A stretch of 64,000 nt of DNA from Muscardinus avellanarius (GCA_963383645.1 OY726567.1:67397575-67461574), one strand, 5' to 3'; shown: positions 11,697-23,399, counted from the stretch's first letter. Translations and numbers: made by a program. Notes: generated by a model not told the origin, from the sequence alone.

Positions 11697-12698
11697 TGTG
11701 CTTGTGTTCTTCACCTTGAGTTTCAAACTAGCAGTGGGTGGCGGCATTTCTTGGGAGACTCTGTGTGGATTCAGGGTCTCTTGCAGTGCGGTGCGCACCG
11801 CGTGGTTGCGCAGGCAGTAGACTACAGGGCTGCAAGCAGGCGTGACCGCTGTGTAGATGACTGACAGAGCTTTGTAGAGGTCTGTGGCTTTCACGTGGCC
11901 AGGCCGTGAATACGTGAATAGGACCACCGAGTAGAAGCAGCCCATGACAACCAGGTGGGAGGCGCAGGTGGAGAGGGCCTTGCGGCCTGCAGCCGCTGAG
12001 GGCATGCAGATCACTGTCCTGCCAATGGCCACATAGGAGGCTATTGCCACAAGAAGGGAACCCCAGAGGACAGCCAGAGCGGAGATGAAGTCCACCAGGT
12101 CAACGAGGGCCACATGGGTGCAGGACAGGTTGAGCAGAGGGGATACATCACAGAAGAAGTGGTTGAGGACGTTGGGGCCGCAGTAGGACAAGTTGGCGAT
12201 GCATGTGGTCTTGAGCGCCGAGACCAGAAGCCCACCCAGCCACGAGGACAGGGCCAAGCCACGGCACACCTGGGGCCGCATGAGCAGCGGGTAGTGCAGT
12301 GGGTGGCAGATGGCCACGTAGCGGTCATAGGCCATGGTGGCCAGGAGTGAGCACTTGGTGCTGATGAAGGAGACAAAGAAGAAGAGCTGTGCTATGCAGG
12401 CTGTGAAGGACACGTGGCAGGGACTGGACCTCAGGCCCCTGAGCAGGGTGGGCATGGTCACTGACACGTAGCACGTCTCCAGGCAGCTGAGGTTGCCCAG
12501 GAAGAAGTACATGGGCTTGCGGAGTTCCCGGTGGCTGAAGACGAGGTAGACCACAAGCGCGTTCTCTAGGAGGACCAGCAGGTAAAGAGAAAGGAAGACC
12601 AGGAACAGGACGTCCCTGATGCCTTGATTGGCAGAAAAACCCAGCAGGACAAAACCTTGGCTGCTGGATCTATTGGCCAGTTCCAGGGCCCTCTCCAT
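11670..12698 (-). CDS. Olfactory receptor OR2 (OR6-like), altered TM7 and SINE-derived tail
   Basis: This 342-residue OR aligns gap-free with OR1 and OR3 over residues 1-310. It keeps an N-glycosylation site at N9-R-S, PMYFFL at 63-68, MAYDRYVAIC at 122-131 and the extracellular cysteines. The ATG follows TTCTCTTCACTTAG, a good acceptor. Two oddities stand out. First, the TM7 NPxxY motif reads S290-P-V-V-Y; the conserved Asn is changed by a single A-to-G difference relative to the paralogues. Second, the frame runs about 30 residues past the paralogues' ends and stops inside a SINE, so residues about 335-342 are SINE-encoded. E115 of the paralogues is K115 here. The frame is open, but receptor function is doubtful. 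Confidence 0.88.
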   Translation of the reverse strand: MERALELANRSSSQGFVLLGFSANQGIRDVLFLVFLSLYLLVLLENALVVYLVFSHRELRKPMYFFLGNLSCLETCYVSVTMPTLLRGLRSSPCHVSFTACIAQLFFFVSFISTKCSLLATMAYDRYVAICHPLHYPLLMRPQVCRGLALSSWLGGLLVSALKTTCIANLSYCGPNVLNHFFCDVSPLLNLSCTHVALVDLVDFISALAVLWGSLLVAIASYVAIGRTVICMPSAAAGRKALSTCASHLVVMGCFYSVVLFTYSRPGHVKATDLYKALSVIYTAVTPACSPVVYCLRNHAVRTALQETLNPHRVSQEMPPPTASLKLKVKNTSTAWGGGARL

Positions 12699-12864
12699 CT
12701 AAGTGAAGAGAAAGAGAGGTTTGTAGTGAACATGGTCCACGCAGAAGCTTAAGATTTAGAACAGAGGAGTGGATATGCCTAGATCTCCTGGAGCAGAGGT
12801 GACTTTGCTGTGGGTTGCCCACTGTCTGCAGAAGGAGCAAAAAGCAATTGCAAAACTGCAAAAC

Positions 12865-13560
12865 TGAGTAAGGCGTGATAGTGCATGTCTGTAATCCCAG
12901 TACTTGCAGGGGCTGAGACAGGAGGACTGCAGGTTCAAGGCCAGCCTCAGCAATTTAGTGAGACCCTCAGTAACTTAGCAAGAACCTGTTTCAATAAGCA
13001 AGCAAAACAAACAAAAACAAGTCTGGGATGCAGTGTAGAGGTAGAATGTCCACGGGTTCAATTTCCAGTTCAAAAAACAATTGCAAAACCAGAAATGAAG
13101 CTGAGTGTGGTGGTGCAAGCTTGGAATCCCAGCATTTGGGAGGCTAAGATTGGAGGATCGCAGTTCGGGGATAGCCTTGGCTAATTAGTGAGGCCCTTTG
13201 CAACTCAGTGAGACCATGTTTCAAAAACAAAATAATAGCTGGGCGTGGTGGCGCACGCTTGTAATCCCCGCGCTTGGGAGGCGGAGACAGGAGGATCGCG
13301 CAGGTTCGAAGCCAGCCGTGCTGGCATAAGAGACCCTGTTTCAAAAATATAAAATAGGTCTGGGAGTGTAGCCCGGAGGAAGAAGGGCTTCCAGGAACCT
13401 TGGTACCACCAAAAAAAAAAACCAAAAACCAAAACAAAACAAAACAAAACAAAAACAAACAAACAAAAAAACCCCAAAATAATAGAAAATAGGGCTGGGA
13501 GGGGGTAGCTCGAAGGTAGAATGCCCCTGGGTTCCTTTCCCAGTACCACAAAAAGCAAAC
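12865..13560 (+). repeat. Cluster of B1-ID SINEs
   Basis: Plus-strand pieces lie at about 12865-13070, 13097-13220 (head and middle) and 13230-13410, with an ID-type tail at 13488-13550. An (AAAAC)n-like tract lies at about 13415-13480. The cluster sits just 5' of OR2, inside its inferred intron. Confidence 0.75.
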
Positions 13561-13870
13561 ACCTGAAAATGGAAAACCTACACCTGTGCTTACTAAGTTT
13601 TTGAGGCAAGCACAACAACCACAATAAGCCTTAGTTACTGTGTCTGTAAAATGGAGATGAATCCATCCCCAGATGCCTGTAGACCTTGCGAGTATTATAC
13701 ATGATGATAGATGAGGAGATGTTTTAAAAAGTAATGAAGATGGCTATTTTCTTACTCTATGTGGTACTGGGAACCTAGGGAGGTTCTACCTGCAAGCTGT
13801 ACAATTCTTCTCTTCTGAGAAGTATACCTCTCCTAACTGGACAAGTTGCTAGAGGAAATTTGCCTCTGTA

Positions 13871-13913
13871 TTTTAGAAAAAATGATTGCTTCTGGCAATC
13901 ATTTTTTCTAAAA
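13871..13913. repeat. Perfect 19-bp inverted repeat with 5-nt loop
   Basis: The left arm (13871-13889, TTTTAGAAAAAATGATTGC) is exactly complementary to the right arm (13895-13913). The loop is TTCTG. It is not part of a SINE or L1 that I recognise. Confidence 0.9.
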
Positions 13914-13924
13914 AGACCCATGAG

Positions 13925-15120
13925 GAAGCCAGGCGTGGTGCCACATGCTTGTAATCCCAGTATTTGGGAGGTGGAGACTGGAGGATCGCGGTTTGCAGAT
14001 AGCCTCAGCTGCTTAGCGAGACCCTTCGCAACCCAGTGAGACCCTGTTTCAAAAATAAAAAGATTTCACGAGGCTCTCAGCAACTTAGTGAGACCCTGTT
14101 TCCAAATAAAATATTAAAAAAAGGTCTGGGAGTATAGCCCGGAGGTAGAAAGCCTATGGGTTCCACCCCCAGTACCACCACCAAAAAATAAAATAAAATA
14201 AAATAAAATAAAAAATAAATAAAAAGACTAAAAAATAAGAGCGGGGATGTAGCTCAGAGGTACAATGCCCCTGGGTTCCTTCCCCAGTACCACACACACA
14301 CACACAAAAAAGACCCTTGAAGCCGGGTGTGGTGGTGCATGCTTGTAATCTCAGCATTCAGGAGGCTGAGAACAGAGGGTCATGGTCCGCGGACAGCCTC
14401 AGCTACTTAGTGAGGCCCTCTGCGACTCAGTGAGACCCAGTTTAAAAAAAAAAAGACTAAAAAATAAGGATAGGGGTGTAGCCTGGAGGTACAATGCCCT
14501 GGGTTCCTTCCCCAGTACCACAAAAAAAGACCTGCGATGAAATTTCTCCCTGAATAAAGGCAGCTCCTTCCAGAAAGGTAACAACTTTTTGTTTTGTTTT
14601 ATTTTATTTTATTTTGTGGTATTGGGGTGGAACCCAGGGGCTTTTCTACCTCCAGGCTATGCTCCCAGACCTATTTTATACTTTATTTGGAAATAGGGTC
14701 TCACTAAGTTGCTGAGAGCCTCACTCAGTAGATGAGGCTGGCTTCGAACCTGTGTGATCCTCCTGTCTCAGCCTCCCAAGTGCGGGGATTACAAGCGTGC
14801 GCCACCACGTCCGGCTCAACTTTTTGTTTTAAAAGGAAAATAGCTGCTGGGCATAGTGGCACACGCGTGTAATCCCAGTACTTGAAAGGCTGAGACAGGA
14901 GAATCGCAGGTTTTCAGTGAGCCTCAGCAGCTTAGTGAGACCTTATTTCAAAATAAAAAATAAAGTAAAATAAAAATAGAGGCTGGAGATATAGCTCAGA
15001 GGCAGAACAATCTCTGGGTTCAATCTCTAGTACCCACTTACACACAAAAGCAAAAAAAAAATAGGGGTTGGAATGTAGTTTGGAGGTGGAATGCCTCTGA
15101 GTTCAATCCCAAATTCAATA
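13925..15120. repeat. Dense SINE cluster
   Basis: Plus-strand B1-ID copies or parts lie at about 13925-14060, 14062-14180, 14238-14300, 14321-14520 and 14845-15035, with an ID unit at 15062-15120. A minus-strand copy lies at about 14616-14818. The A-rich tails contain AAAAT-type repeats. Confidence 0.7.

Positions 15121-15121
<1 letters not shown>

Positions 15122-15173
<52 letters not shown>
15122..15173. repeat. (CA)n microsatellite
   Basis: About 25 CA units at the tail of an ID-type SINE. Confidence 0.95.
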
Positions 15174-15176
<3 letters not shown>

Positions 15177-15530
15177 ATAGAAAAAGAGCTAGATAGATTA
15201 AGAATCATTATATGCACTGTGCTAGGCTTTAAATGCATGCAGATCAATTTCTTCTCACTATTCTAGACAAACTCATTATGCTAACTGCTCACCAATCAGA
15301 CGACCATACTGTCTCTCAAGGGCAGCATGTAGCTTGTTACAAGGGGTGGAGGTGAAGACAGAGAGTTCTTTCCTGTGCCACTGCTACTGGGGACCCAACT
15401 CGAGGCACAGAGAGTGGAATATTTGTGCTCAGTACTGACTTTATACATGTATTCAACAGAACATATTTCTTCAGTATACATTAGGAACAGGTGCCTGCAA
15501 TCAAACTGAACAAAATCGCTTCATGTGAGC
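15174..15530. other. Unassigned, MIR-like start
   Basis: CACTGTGCTAGGCTTTAAAT at about 15216 resembles a MIR core. The rest is unassigned and holds no gene. Confidence 0.35.
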
Positions 15531-15531
15531 C

Positions 15532-16175
15532 AGGCGTGGTGGCGCACGCTTGTAATCCCCGCACTTGGGAGGCTGAGACAGGAGCATCGCACAGGTTCGA
15601 AGCCAGCCTCAGCAACTTAGTGAGGCTCTCAGCAACTTAGTGAGACCCTGTTTCTAAATAAAATATAAAATAGGTCTGGGAGTATAGCCCAGAGGTAGAA
15701 AGCCTCTGGGTTCCACCCCCAGTACCAAAAAAAATATCGCTTTATGTGACCTGTTGACATTTATATTCTAGGTAGTGAAAGACAGAGAAATAAGACAAAG
15801 GAACAAATGTAAGAGAATTTCAAAGGAAACGTGCTAGAAAAAGCAAAATAACATGGATGTGTCTGGCCAGGTTCAGAGGAAGCTGTTTCAGAATGAAGAG
15901 TCAGGGAATGCTTCCTTGGGCAGGGAGGTGTGACATTTGAGGGGTGTGTGTGTGTGTGTGTGTGTGTGCATGTATGTATGTTACTGGTGATTGAACCCAG
16001 GGTGATTCTACCTTCAAGCGACACCTCCACCACCTTTTATTTTTGTTTTGAAACAGGATCTTGCTAGGTTGTTGAAAGTCTTGTTACATTGCTGAGGCTG
16101 GCCTCAAATCTGTGATCTTCCTATCTCAGTCTCCCAAGCATTAGGATTACAGGTGTGCACCACCACACCCAGCTG
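15532..16175. repeat. Two B1-ID SINEs with (GT)n
   Basis: A plus-strand copy lies at 15532-15727 with a well-preserved head. A minus-strand copy lies at about 15975-16175, preceded by a (GT)n tract (15944-15968). Confidence 0.75.
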
Positions 16176-16179
16176 AGCT

Positions 16180-16500
16180 CATTCTCGACTGGTATTAAAG
16201 AACAACTGGACATTGAGCTGTTGGTAGAGCATTCCAGGTGAATCAGCAAAGGGTAAAACCTGGAGTCAGCAAGGATCCCAGCACCATAGAGGAAAAGAAA
16301 GCCATGATAGACCAGGAGAGGAAGGAGAGGAAACTAGGCATGTCAGACCAATCTGCTTTCTGTGGGTGCTCCCCACACACTCCCCACACCAGGGCTTTTC
16401 TAGTTTCTCATAGTGTTCCAGTCTCCCAGTTAAACATTCCCAGTGACAATTAAGTTTCACAGGTAAACAAGAGTAGCAGAATAAAGAAAAGCGCAGAAAT
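16180..16500. other. Unassigned sequence
   Basis: No element or gene recognised. Confidence 0.3.
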
Positions 16501-17900
16501 ACACTTACACATGTATATACTCCACTTAGGACAAAACAGGGAGAGGATGCACCTTTCAGTAAATTATTCTTGGATAATTTGTTATCCACACCAAAAAATA
16601 AATAGGGAACTTACCTCACACTACATGATCCCCAAATAAACCTCAGGTGAACTAAAAATGTAAATGTGAAATGAAAATCTAAAATTTTCAAAGATGATAG
16701 ATATATTTAGGATCCTGGGTATACAAAAGATAACAATACAGAAAAAGAATTCAAGCCTTGTACACCTTAAACTTTAGAAGCTCTAATCATCAAAAAATTC
16801 TGATTACCATGAATAGTTAAAATCACAAGCTGGAAAGAGCATTTGGAATACATGTGACAAGGTATCCCAATGCAGAATATATAAAGACATTGGTCAACTG
16901 ATGTGTAAAATAGCTTTTTCCAGTAAAAAAAACATGGAAAAATATGAATATATACTTCACCAAAGAATAATTAATAATTCAAAACATGTAAATATGTTCA
17001 TCTCACTAGAAACCTAAGGAAATGGAAATTAAAACCAAAATAAGATACCATTTTATACTCACAGAATTGGCACAAATATAAGCACCTGAACATCTTAAGT
17101 TTAACAATAAAAACTTTTGGGGGAGACTGGGGATTAAGCTCAGAGGAATTCTACCTCTGAGATACATTCCCAGCCTTTTTTATTTTGAAACAGGGTCTCA
17201 CTAAGTTGCAAGGTTTTGCTAAGTTCCTGAGACTGGCCCCAAACTTGGAATCCTCCTATCTCAGCCTCCCAAGAACTGGGATTACAGAAATGCCCCATGA
17301 TGCCTGGCACAGTATAAAAACTTTCATACACTGCTTCTGGTAGTCTAAATGGGTATGGCCACTTTAGAAATAAATTAGGCATTATCTGGTAAATTGTTTT
17401 GGTGCTATTGGAGTTGAACCCAGGGGCACACCCCCCAAAAGTAAAGTTCTCTTTGCTTTTTATTTAGAATCAGTCTCCTTAAGTTACTGTGTACTGATCT
17501 CAAGTCTGTGATCCCCTTGTCTCAGCTTGTCAAGCACTGGGATTACAGGCATGTGTCACTATAGCCAGCCATTATATAGTAAATTTTAGCATGTGTCTAC
17601 CAGAAATACTACCTCCAAGATTATGTCTGGAGTAATGTCCATAGCAGCACTGTTTTACCATCAAGAAAGAAAAAAAACTCTAAATATCTCAAGTGACAAT
17701 AACAGAATTGACTAATATAATTATTTTTTCATATAATAAAGTAAAATTCTGTCAATAAATCACATCTAACATAATCACTAGTCAATCTGAAAATAATAAT
17801 CTTGAGCAAAAAAGAGAATGTTATATAATATGGAAACAGTGTGATTCCCTTCATATAAAATAAACTGCAAAAATTTCTTTAAAATATACTGTTTAAAAAA
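16501..17900 (+). mobile_element. Old L1 ORF2 end and 3'UTR, split by SINEs
   Basis: Plus-strand decayed L1 sequence: AGGAAATGGAAATTAAAACC and AAGATACCATTTTATACTCA match the well-known L1 ORF2 3' region. Later pieces are at about 17330-17400 and 17575-17900. Two minus-strand B1-ID SINEs (about 17118-17310 and 17400-17575) interrupt it. Confidence 0.65.
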
Positions 17901-18895
17901 CTGGGCGTGGTGGCGCACACTTGTAATCCCAGCGCTTGAGAGGCTGAGACAGGAGGATCGCACGGGTTTGAAGTCAGCCTCAGCTACTTAGTGAGGCTCT
18001 CAGCAACTTAGTGAGATCCTGTTTCCAAATAAAGTATAAAATAGGTCTGGGCGTATAGCCCAGAGGTAGAAAGCCTCTGGGTTCCACCCCCAGTACCACA
18101 CACAAAAAAATATCCTGTTGAAGTCAAACATGGTAACTTATGCCTGTAATCCCAGTACTTGGGAGGCTGAGACAAGAGAATTGCAGGTTCATGGCCAGCC
18201 TCAGTAATTTAGCAAGTTTTAAAAAATTATTTTGGTACTGAGGATTGAACCCAGATGCATTCTACCTCTGAGCTACACCCCCAGCCCTATTTTATTCTTT
18301 ATTTTAAAACAGGGTCTCATTAAATTGCAGAGGGCCTCAGTAAGTAGCTGAGGCTGTTTGCGAACCTGTGATCCTTCTGTCTCCGCCTCCCAAGTGCTTG
18401 GATTACACATGTGTGCCACCATGCCTGGCAGCAAGATTATGTTTTAAAATAAAGAAGTGAAATAGGAGCCGGGCGTGGTGGCACACACTTGTAATCCCGC
18501 GCTTGGGAGGCTGAGATAGGAGGATCACATAGGTTCAAAGCCAGCCTCAGCTACTTAGAGAGGCTCTCAGCAACTTAGTGAGACCCTGTTTCCAAATAAA
18601 ATATAAAAAAAAAATAGGTCTGGGAGTATAGCCCAGAGGTAGAAAGCCTCTGGGTTCCACACCCAGTACCACCAAAAAAAAAAAAAAAAAAAAAAAGAAG
18701 TATAATAGGGCTGGCAGTGTATGTAGCTCAGAGGTAAATAGGTCTGGGAGTATAGCCCAGAGGTAGAAAGCCTCTGGGTTCCACACCCAGTACCACCAAA
18801 AAAAAAAAAAAAAAAAAAGAAGTATAATAGGGCTGGCAGTGTATGTAGCTCAGAGGTAAACTACTTCTGGGTTCAATTCCCAGTACCACACACAT
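17901..18895. repeat. SINE cluster with an internal tandem duplication
   Basis: Plus-strand copies lie at about 17901-18105, 18120-18225 (partial) and 18470-18680. A minus-strand copy lies at about 18225-18432. The ID-tail portion plus poly-A of the 18470 copy is tandemly duplicated with a 124-bp period (starting at 18617 and 18741). Confidence 0.75.
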
Positions 18896-18945
18896 AACAC
18901 AAATAAATAAAATATATTGTTCAGAAACACAAAGGCAGAAGACCT

Positions 18946-18949
<4 letters not shown>

Positions 18950-18982
<33 letters not shown>

Positions 18983-19170
18983 GTACTGGAGTTCCCGGAA
19001 GCCCTTCTACCTCCGGGCTACACTCCCAGACCTATTTTTTTTAAATATATTTTTATTTGGAAACAGGGTCTCTTAAGCCAGCGAGCAAGGCTGGGTTTGA
19101 ACCTGCGCGATCCTCCTGTCTCCGCCTCCCAGCATGGGGATTACAAGCGTGGCCTACCATGCCCGGCCGA
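18950..19170 (-). repeat. B1-ID SINE with long poly-T
   Basis: A run of about 30 T (the reversed A-tail) begins the element; the head ends near 19168. Confidence 0.8.
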
Positions 19171-19174
19171 AGAC

Positions 19175-19555
19175 CTCATTTTTCAGATGAGTGCCGTGAA
19201 CCTCAAAGTTGGTGCTTGATTCTCTTCAGGTGAGTTTCTGTGCTGGCTGGGCAGATGGGCTCCGCTTTGACCGAGGTCACCTGGTTGGATGTACCCTCCA
19301 CGGTTGTGGGTTCTAAAGAGGCCAAGCGGCTGGTCTGCTCTTCAGGGCTGTCACTGCCCTTGATACTGAAATGATTTCCAGCCTTCTCCTACCAAGGAGT
19401 TTCCTCCCCAGGCTGGACCTATTTTCTTCTCAGGTCTGCTTCATCCTTGGTCCTTTCTCACCCCACTTTTATTTTTCTCATCTGTCCCTATAACTGATTT
19501 AATTTCTCCACGAAGGCTTATTTCTGTTACCTTGCTTTTCCTGTAACTTCAGATG
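19175..19555. other. Unassigned sequence
   Basis: No repeat or gene recognised. Confidence 0.3.
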
Positions 19556-19559
19556 CCCT

Positions 19560-19745
19560 AGAATGTCCCTGATAGGGAGAGGGAAAGAGAGGACTGAATA
19601 AAACAGTTCAAATAATACTATAGCAGTATGTGGCAGGGGGGTATGAGGAGAGAAATACACAAAGAACGGCACATATATGTATGCTTTTAAAGCATATTGA
19701 ACCTCACTATCGTGTACAATTGTAATGAGCTACAAAATAAAAAGA
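19560..19745 (+). mobile_element. L1 3' terminus fragment
   Basis: Ends with GAACCTCACTATCGTGTACA and an A-rich tail (CTACAAAATAAAAAG), the L1 3' terminal block of this genome. Confidence 0.5.
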
Positions 19746-20049
19746 ATGTCCCCGATGGACCTGCTGAAAAATGATTGATATTTCAAGGGGTGTTAAGGAC
19801 GATTCACGGATTTTAAGCCAAGTTTACAAAGACTTATCACAATTGAATTGTACCTAGGTCTTGAGATGTGGTTATGGCTGATTTGGTCAGCTAAGTAGCC
19901 GTGTAACTGTAAGATTCTTAATCTCTCTGTGTCTGAATTGTCCATCACTCAAAAGGACAGTATTTACCTCAAAATTAAAAACACATTACATAATTATAGC
20001 TTTCATTTGTTGTCTGTGTACTCTCTGTACTGGGTGATTTTGATGTGGT

Positions 20050-20051
<2 letters not shown>

Positions 20052-20092
<41 letters not shown>
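20052..20092. repeat. (GT)n microsatellite
   Basis: About 20 GT units. Confidence 0.95.
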
Positions 20093-20097
<5 letters not shown>

Positions 20098-20109
20098 AAG
20101 TGCTTTTAC

Positions 20110-20600
20110 CTTGGCCCACAGATAGAGCCACAGTTTTTCCTTTGGAAAGCTACCCAGGAGTGGTAAAGCTGGGCTGTGTGGTGGTTCCATTCCCAGTCTT
20201 CTGAGAAATCCCCATACTGATCTCCGTAGTGGCTGCACTAAATCTGAAATCCCACCAACAGTGTGTGTGTGTGGGGGGGGAGGAAGGATGGAAGGAAGGA
20301 ATAAATTAGGAAACAAAAGGAATTCCAGAGAAATGAAGATGCTAATGGGATAGTAAAAGGGGATTTGGGGAAGAAGGAGGGGAGGGGAAAAAGGAAAATT
20401 AAGAAAGAACCACAGTTAGAATAATGCTATGTTCATATACAAAATTATCAATACCAATACCAATAACATGTACAGGGAGAGGGAGGGAGTGGGTAGCATC
20501 TGGGGAGAAACACAAGGAGTGCTGTGTTCATGTGTGTTTCTATCACTCTGAACCTCATCATGATGTATAGTTACAATGCGTCAATCACAGTACGTTAAAT
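20110..20600. mobile_element. Short L1 insertion with 5' inversion
   Basis: About 20125-20262 reads as minus-strand L1 3'-region sequence (CCATACTGATCTCCGTAGTG). About 20275-20600 reads as a plus-strand L1 3' end with a G-rich purine tract (GGAGAGGGAGGGAGTGGG). Inverted-then-direct order is typical of twin priming. Confidence 0.5.
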
Positions 20601-20634
20601 ATGTATACCATAAAAGGAATACTTTTTGGTACAG

Positions 20635-21115
20635 GGGATTGAATGAACCCAGGCATATGTTATCAAATCTGGCTTCCACAATAACATTATTTACTTATTT
20701 ATTTAAATACAAGGGCATCCTTCCTTTGAGCTACACTTCCAGCCCTTTATTTTTATTTTTTATTTATTTATTTTTTTGGAGGTACTGGGGGTGGAACTCA
20801 GGGGCTTTCTACCTCTGGGCTATACTCCCAGACCTATTTTATATTTTATTTGGAAACAAGGTCTCACTAAGTTGCTGAGAGCCTCACTAAGTAGCTGAGG
20901 CTGGCTTTGAACCTGTGCGATCTTTTTGTCTCAGCTTCCCAAGCGCGGGGATTACAAGCGTGCGCCATCACGCCCGGCTTTTATTTTTACTGTGAAACAG
21001 GGTCTTGTTAGGTTATTAGGGTCTTGCTAAGTTGCTTAGGCTGGCCTCAAACCTGTGATTCTTCCATCTCATCCTCCCAAGTACAGGGATCACAGGCGTG
21101 TGGCATCATGCTGTG
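20635..21115 (-). repeat. Nested B1-ID SINEs
   Basis: A well-preserved minus copy (about 20780-20980) is inserted into an older minus copy whose parts lie at about 20635-20760 and 20985-21115. Confidence 0.7.
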
Positions 21116-21119
21116 CTAA

Positions 21120-21640
21120 AAAGTATTTTATATTGCAAATTAATCACAGTGACACATCCACAAACACCGTATACACAAGAAAACATAAGTGTAACAAAAT
21201 AGAAGTGTATTAACACAAATAAAAAATGTACTTGATGTGAATCACTTTACATTTTCCTTCACATTCTACTCTGCATCACTTTTGATACTAGTATTGACCC
21301 AATAAATTGATCTTGTGAACCTGTTTGAAACATTCTCTGACCAAATAAATAATAGAACTTCAAAACCAGACAGAACTTGTTCTAGCCTAGCTCTTTCTAC
21401 AGACTTTAGACAGACCTTTCTGTCTTATGACTATAGACTAGGGCTCTAACCTTGCAAACCTCAAATAGTCATTTCCGATATGAAAATAATAATCGACTTC
21501 TTCCTATTGCTGTAGAATTAATTCCATGAAGTCTCCATGACACTCCTGCAGTGATCAGTACCATAGGTATTCTATAGGAGAAAAAACCTTCTTTTTTCCC
21601 TTTTTTTTTCTTTCCCAAATCAAGTTATATTGCTTTCTTA
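21120..21640. other. Unassigned AT-rich sequence
   Basis: No repeat or gene recognised. It would lie in the inferred OR2 intron, immediately 3' of the donor. Confidence 0.3.
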
Positions 21641-21641
21641 C

Positions 21642-22060
21642 CTCTCAGCTAAGGCGAGACAGTACTTGCTTTTTATTCCCAGAGAAGATTCTGGAGACCA
21701 GAAAGATTTTGTTTTTGCCCCTGGACATAGGTGAAGATGCAGTGGCTTGAATAATTGGTCAGTGATTCAAGGATGTCTCCCTACCAAGAAGTGTTGGAAG
21801 GAGTTGTTTTGGGCCCTGAGCAATGAGTTCTCATCAGCATCTTCCCGATTTTTCATTTCTGTGTCCTCTGAGCTTCAAAGACAGTTCTGCTCTTACAGAC
21901 GGCTGCAAGCAGAAGGACTAGCTTAAATTTAAGAGCCAGAGCTCAGAGAGTGGTCCTACTCTCCGTGGATTTAGTGAAAAGGTTCAAATGAAGGCTTGGA
22001 GCTTGGGACAGTGACCCAAAGGGGACGTTGTTTCCAAGGCAGTTCCCACAGAGTTCAGAA
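21642..22060 (-). other. Candidate 5' non-coding exon of OR2
   Basis: Read on the minus strand, this stretch ends in a strong donor, CTGAGAG|GTAAGAAAG, with the last exon base at 21642. It lies about 9 kb upstream of the OR2 acceptor. It shows patchy but ordered similarity to 53747-54190, upstream of OR3. On the plus strand, GTTGGAAGGAGTTGTTTTGG pairs with CTTGGAGGGAGCTGTTCTTGG, both carry TCCTCTGAGCT, and AGATTCTGGAGACCAG pairs with AGACTCTGGAGTCCAG. An EBF-like half-match TCCCAGGGTG lies further upstream at about 22140. The 5' end and the number of exons are unknown. Confidence 0.5.
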
Positions 22061-22199
22061 CTACTCACCGATGCCAGGACTTGTGATGGATTCTGGCATC
22101 TCAGAGTTGTATGCCATGGAATTGCTCCTCTCAGGATGCTCCCAGGGTGCTGAGGGATGCTGCACTCATATCAGGTGTTTATAGTACCTTGCAATGAAT

Positions 22200-22648
22200 G
22201 ACAAGAAATATGTCATTACTATGAGGTGTCATCTGGAGTAGGATCTGGAGTTTGGGGAAGAATTCTGGGGGCAGATATGAGATCAGCCTCTCAGAAGCTC
22301 CCAAGATCACCTTTGCCCAGTGCAAAGCAAACAAAACAAAACAACAACCCCCCCCCAAAAAAAAACAGGTAGACAGGAATTTTTACCTGCTCAAAGAAAA
22401 CCAAAAATCTCCCTGCTGCCTGCTGAGTATTTAGCTTCTAGAGTTATTCAGCATTAAACACTATATGAATGTGTCATACATTTTCCTCTTCATGCTGGCC
22501 CTCCCTTTTCTATGGGTATTTTTTCCATTTTGGAACACTAAGTGCAAATTTGGATTGTTTAATTTGGAAAAACATTTTTATCTTTTCCTGAGTTTCTTCA
22601 GAGTAAAGAAGTTTACTTTGAAGAATTTAATTTAAAAAATTAAATCAT
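22200..22648. other. Unassigned sequence
   Basis: No repeat or gene recognised apart from a short A/C-rich run near 22335-22370. Confidence 0.3.
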
Positions 22649-22649
22649 T

Positions 22650-23070
22650 TTTAAATACTGGAGATTGGTGCTCAACAACTCAGCTACACCTTCAGCCCTG
22701 ATTTGTTTTTTGTTGTTGTTGTTGTTTGTTTGTTTGTTTTGAAACAGTGTCTCACTAAGTTTCTGAGTGTCTTGCTAAGGTGCTGAGGCTGGTCTTGAAT
22801 CTTCATGTCACAGCCTCCCAAGTAATGGAATTACAGTTGTGTGCCACCATGCTGGCTAAACATTTATTTAAAGCTGGGTGTGGATGCCGGGCGTGGTGGC
22901 GCACGCTTGTAATCCCTGCTCTTGGGAGGCTGAGACAGGAGGATTGCACAGGTTTGAAGCCAGCCTCGGCTACTTAGTGAGACCCTGTCTCCAAATAAAA
23001 TATAAAATAGGTCTGGGAGTATAGCCCGGAGGTAGAAAGCCTCTGGGTTCCACTCCTAGTGCCACCAAAA

Positions 23071-23117
<47 letters not shown>

Positions 23118-23325
23118 AGCTGGGTGTGGTGGTTCATGCTTGTAATACCAGTACTTGGGAGATTGAGCCAGGAGGAGTATAGGTTCACCGCCAGCCTCAG
23201 CAACCTAGTGAGGCCCCCTGCAACCTAGTGAGACCCTATTTCCAAATAAAAAATAAAATAGGGCTGGGGGTGTATCTCAGGGTTGGAATGCCCTTGAGTT
23301 CCATCCCTAGTACCACAAAAATTAT
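22650..23325. repeat. SINE cluster with (AATA)n
   Basis: A minus-strand copy (about 22650-22860) is followed by plus-strand copies at 22880-23068 and 23117-23325, separated by (AATA)n at 23070-23117. Confidence 0.75.
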
Positions 23326-23399
23326 TTAAAATCATACTTTAAAATTTACAAAATTTTTATGCCTTTATAAAAATGTAGAGATTAAAGAATTTGGGATTC

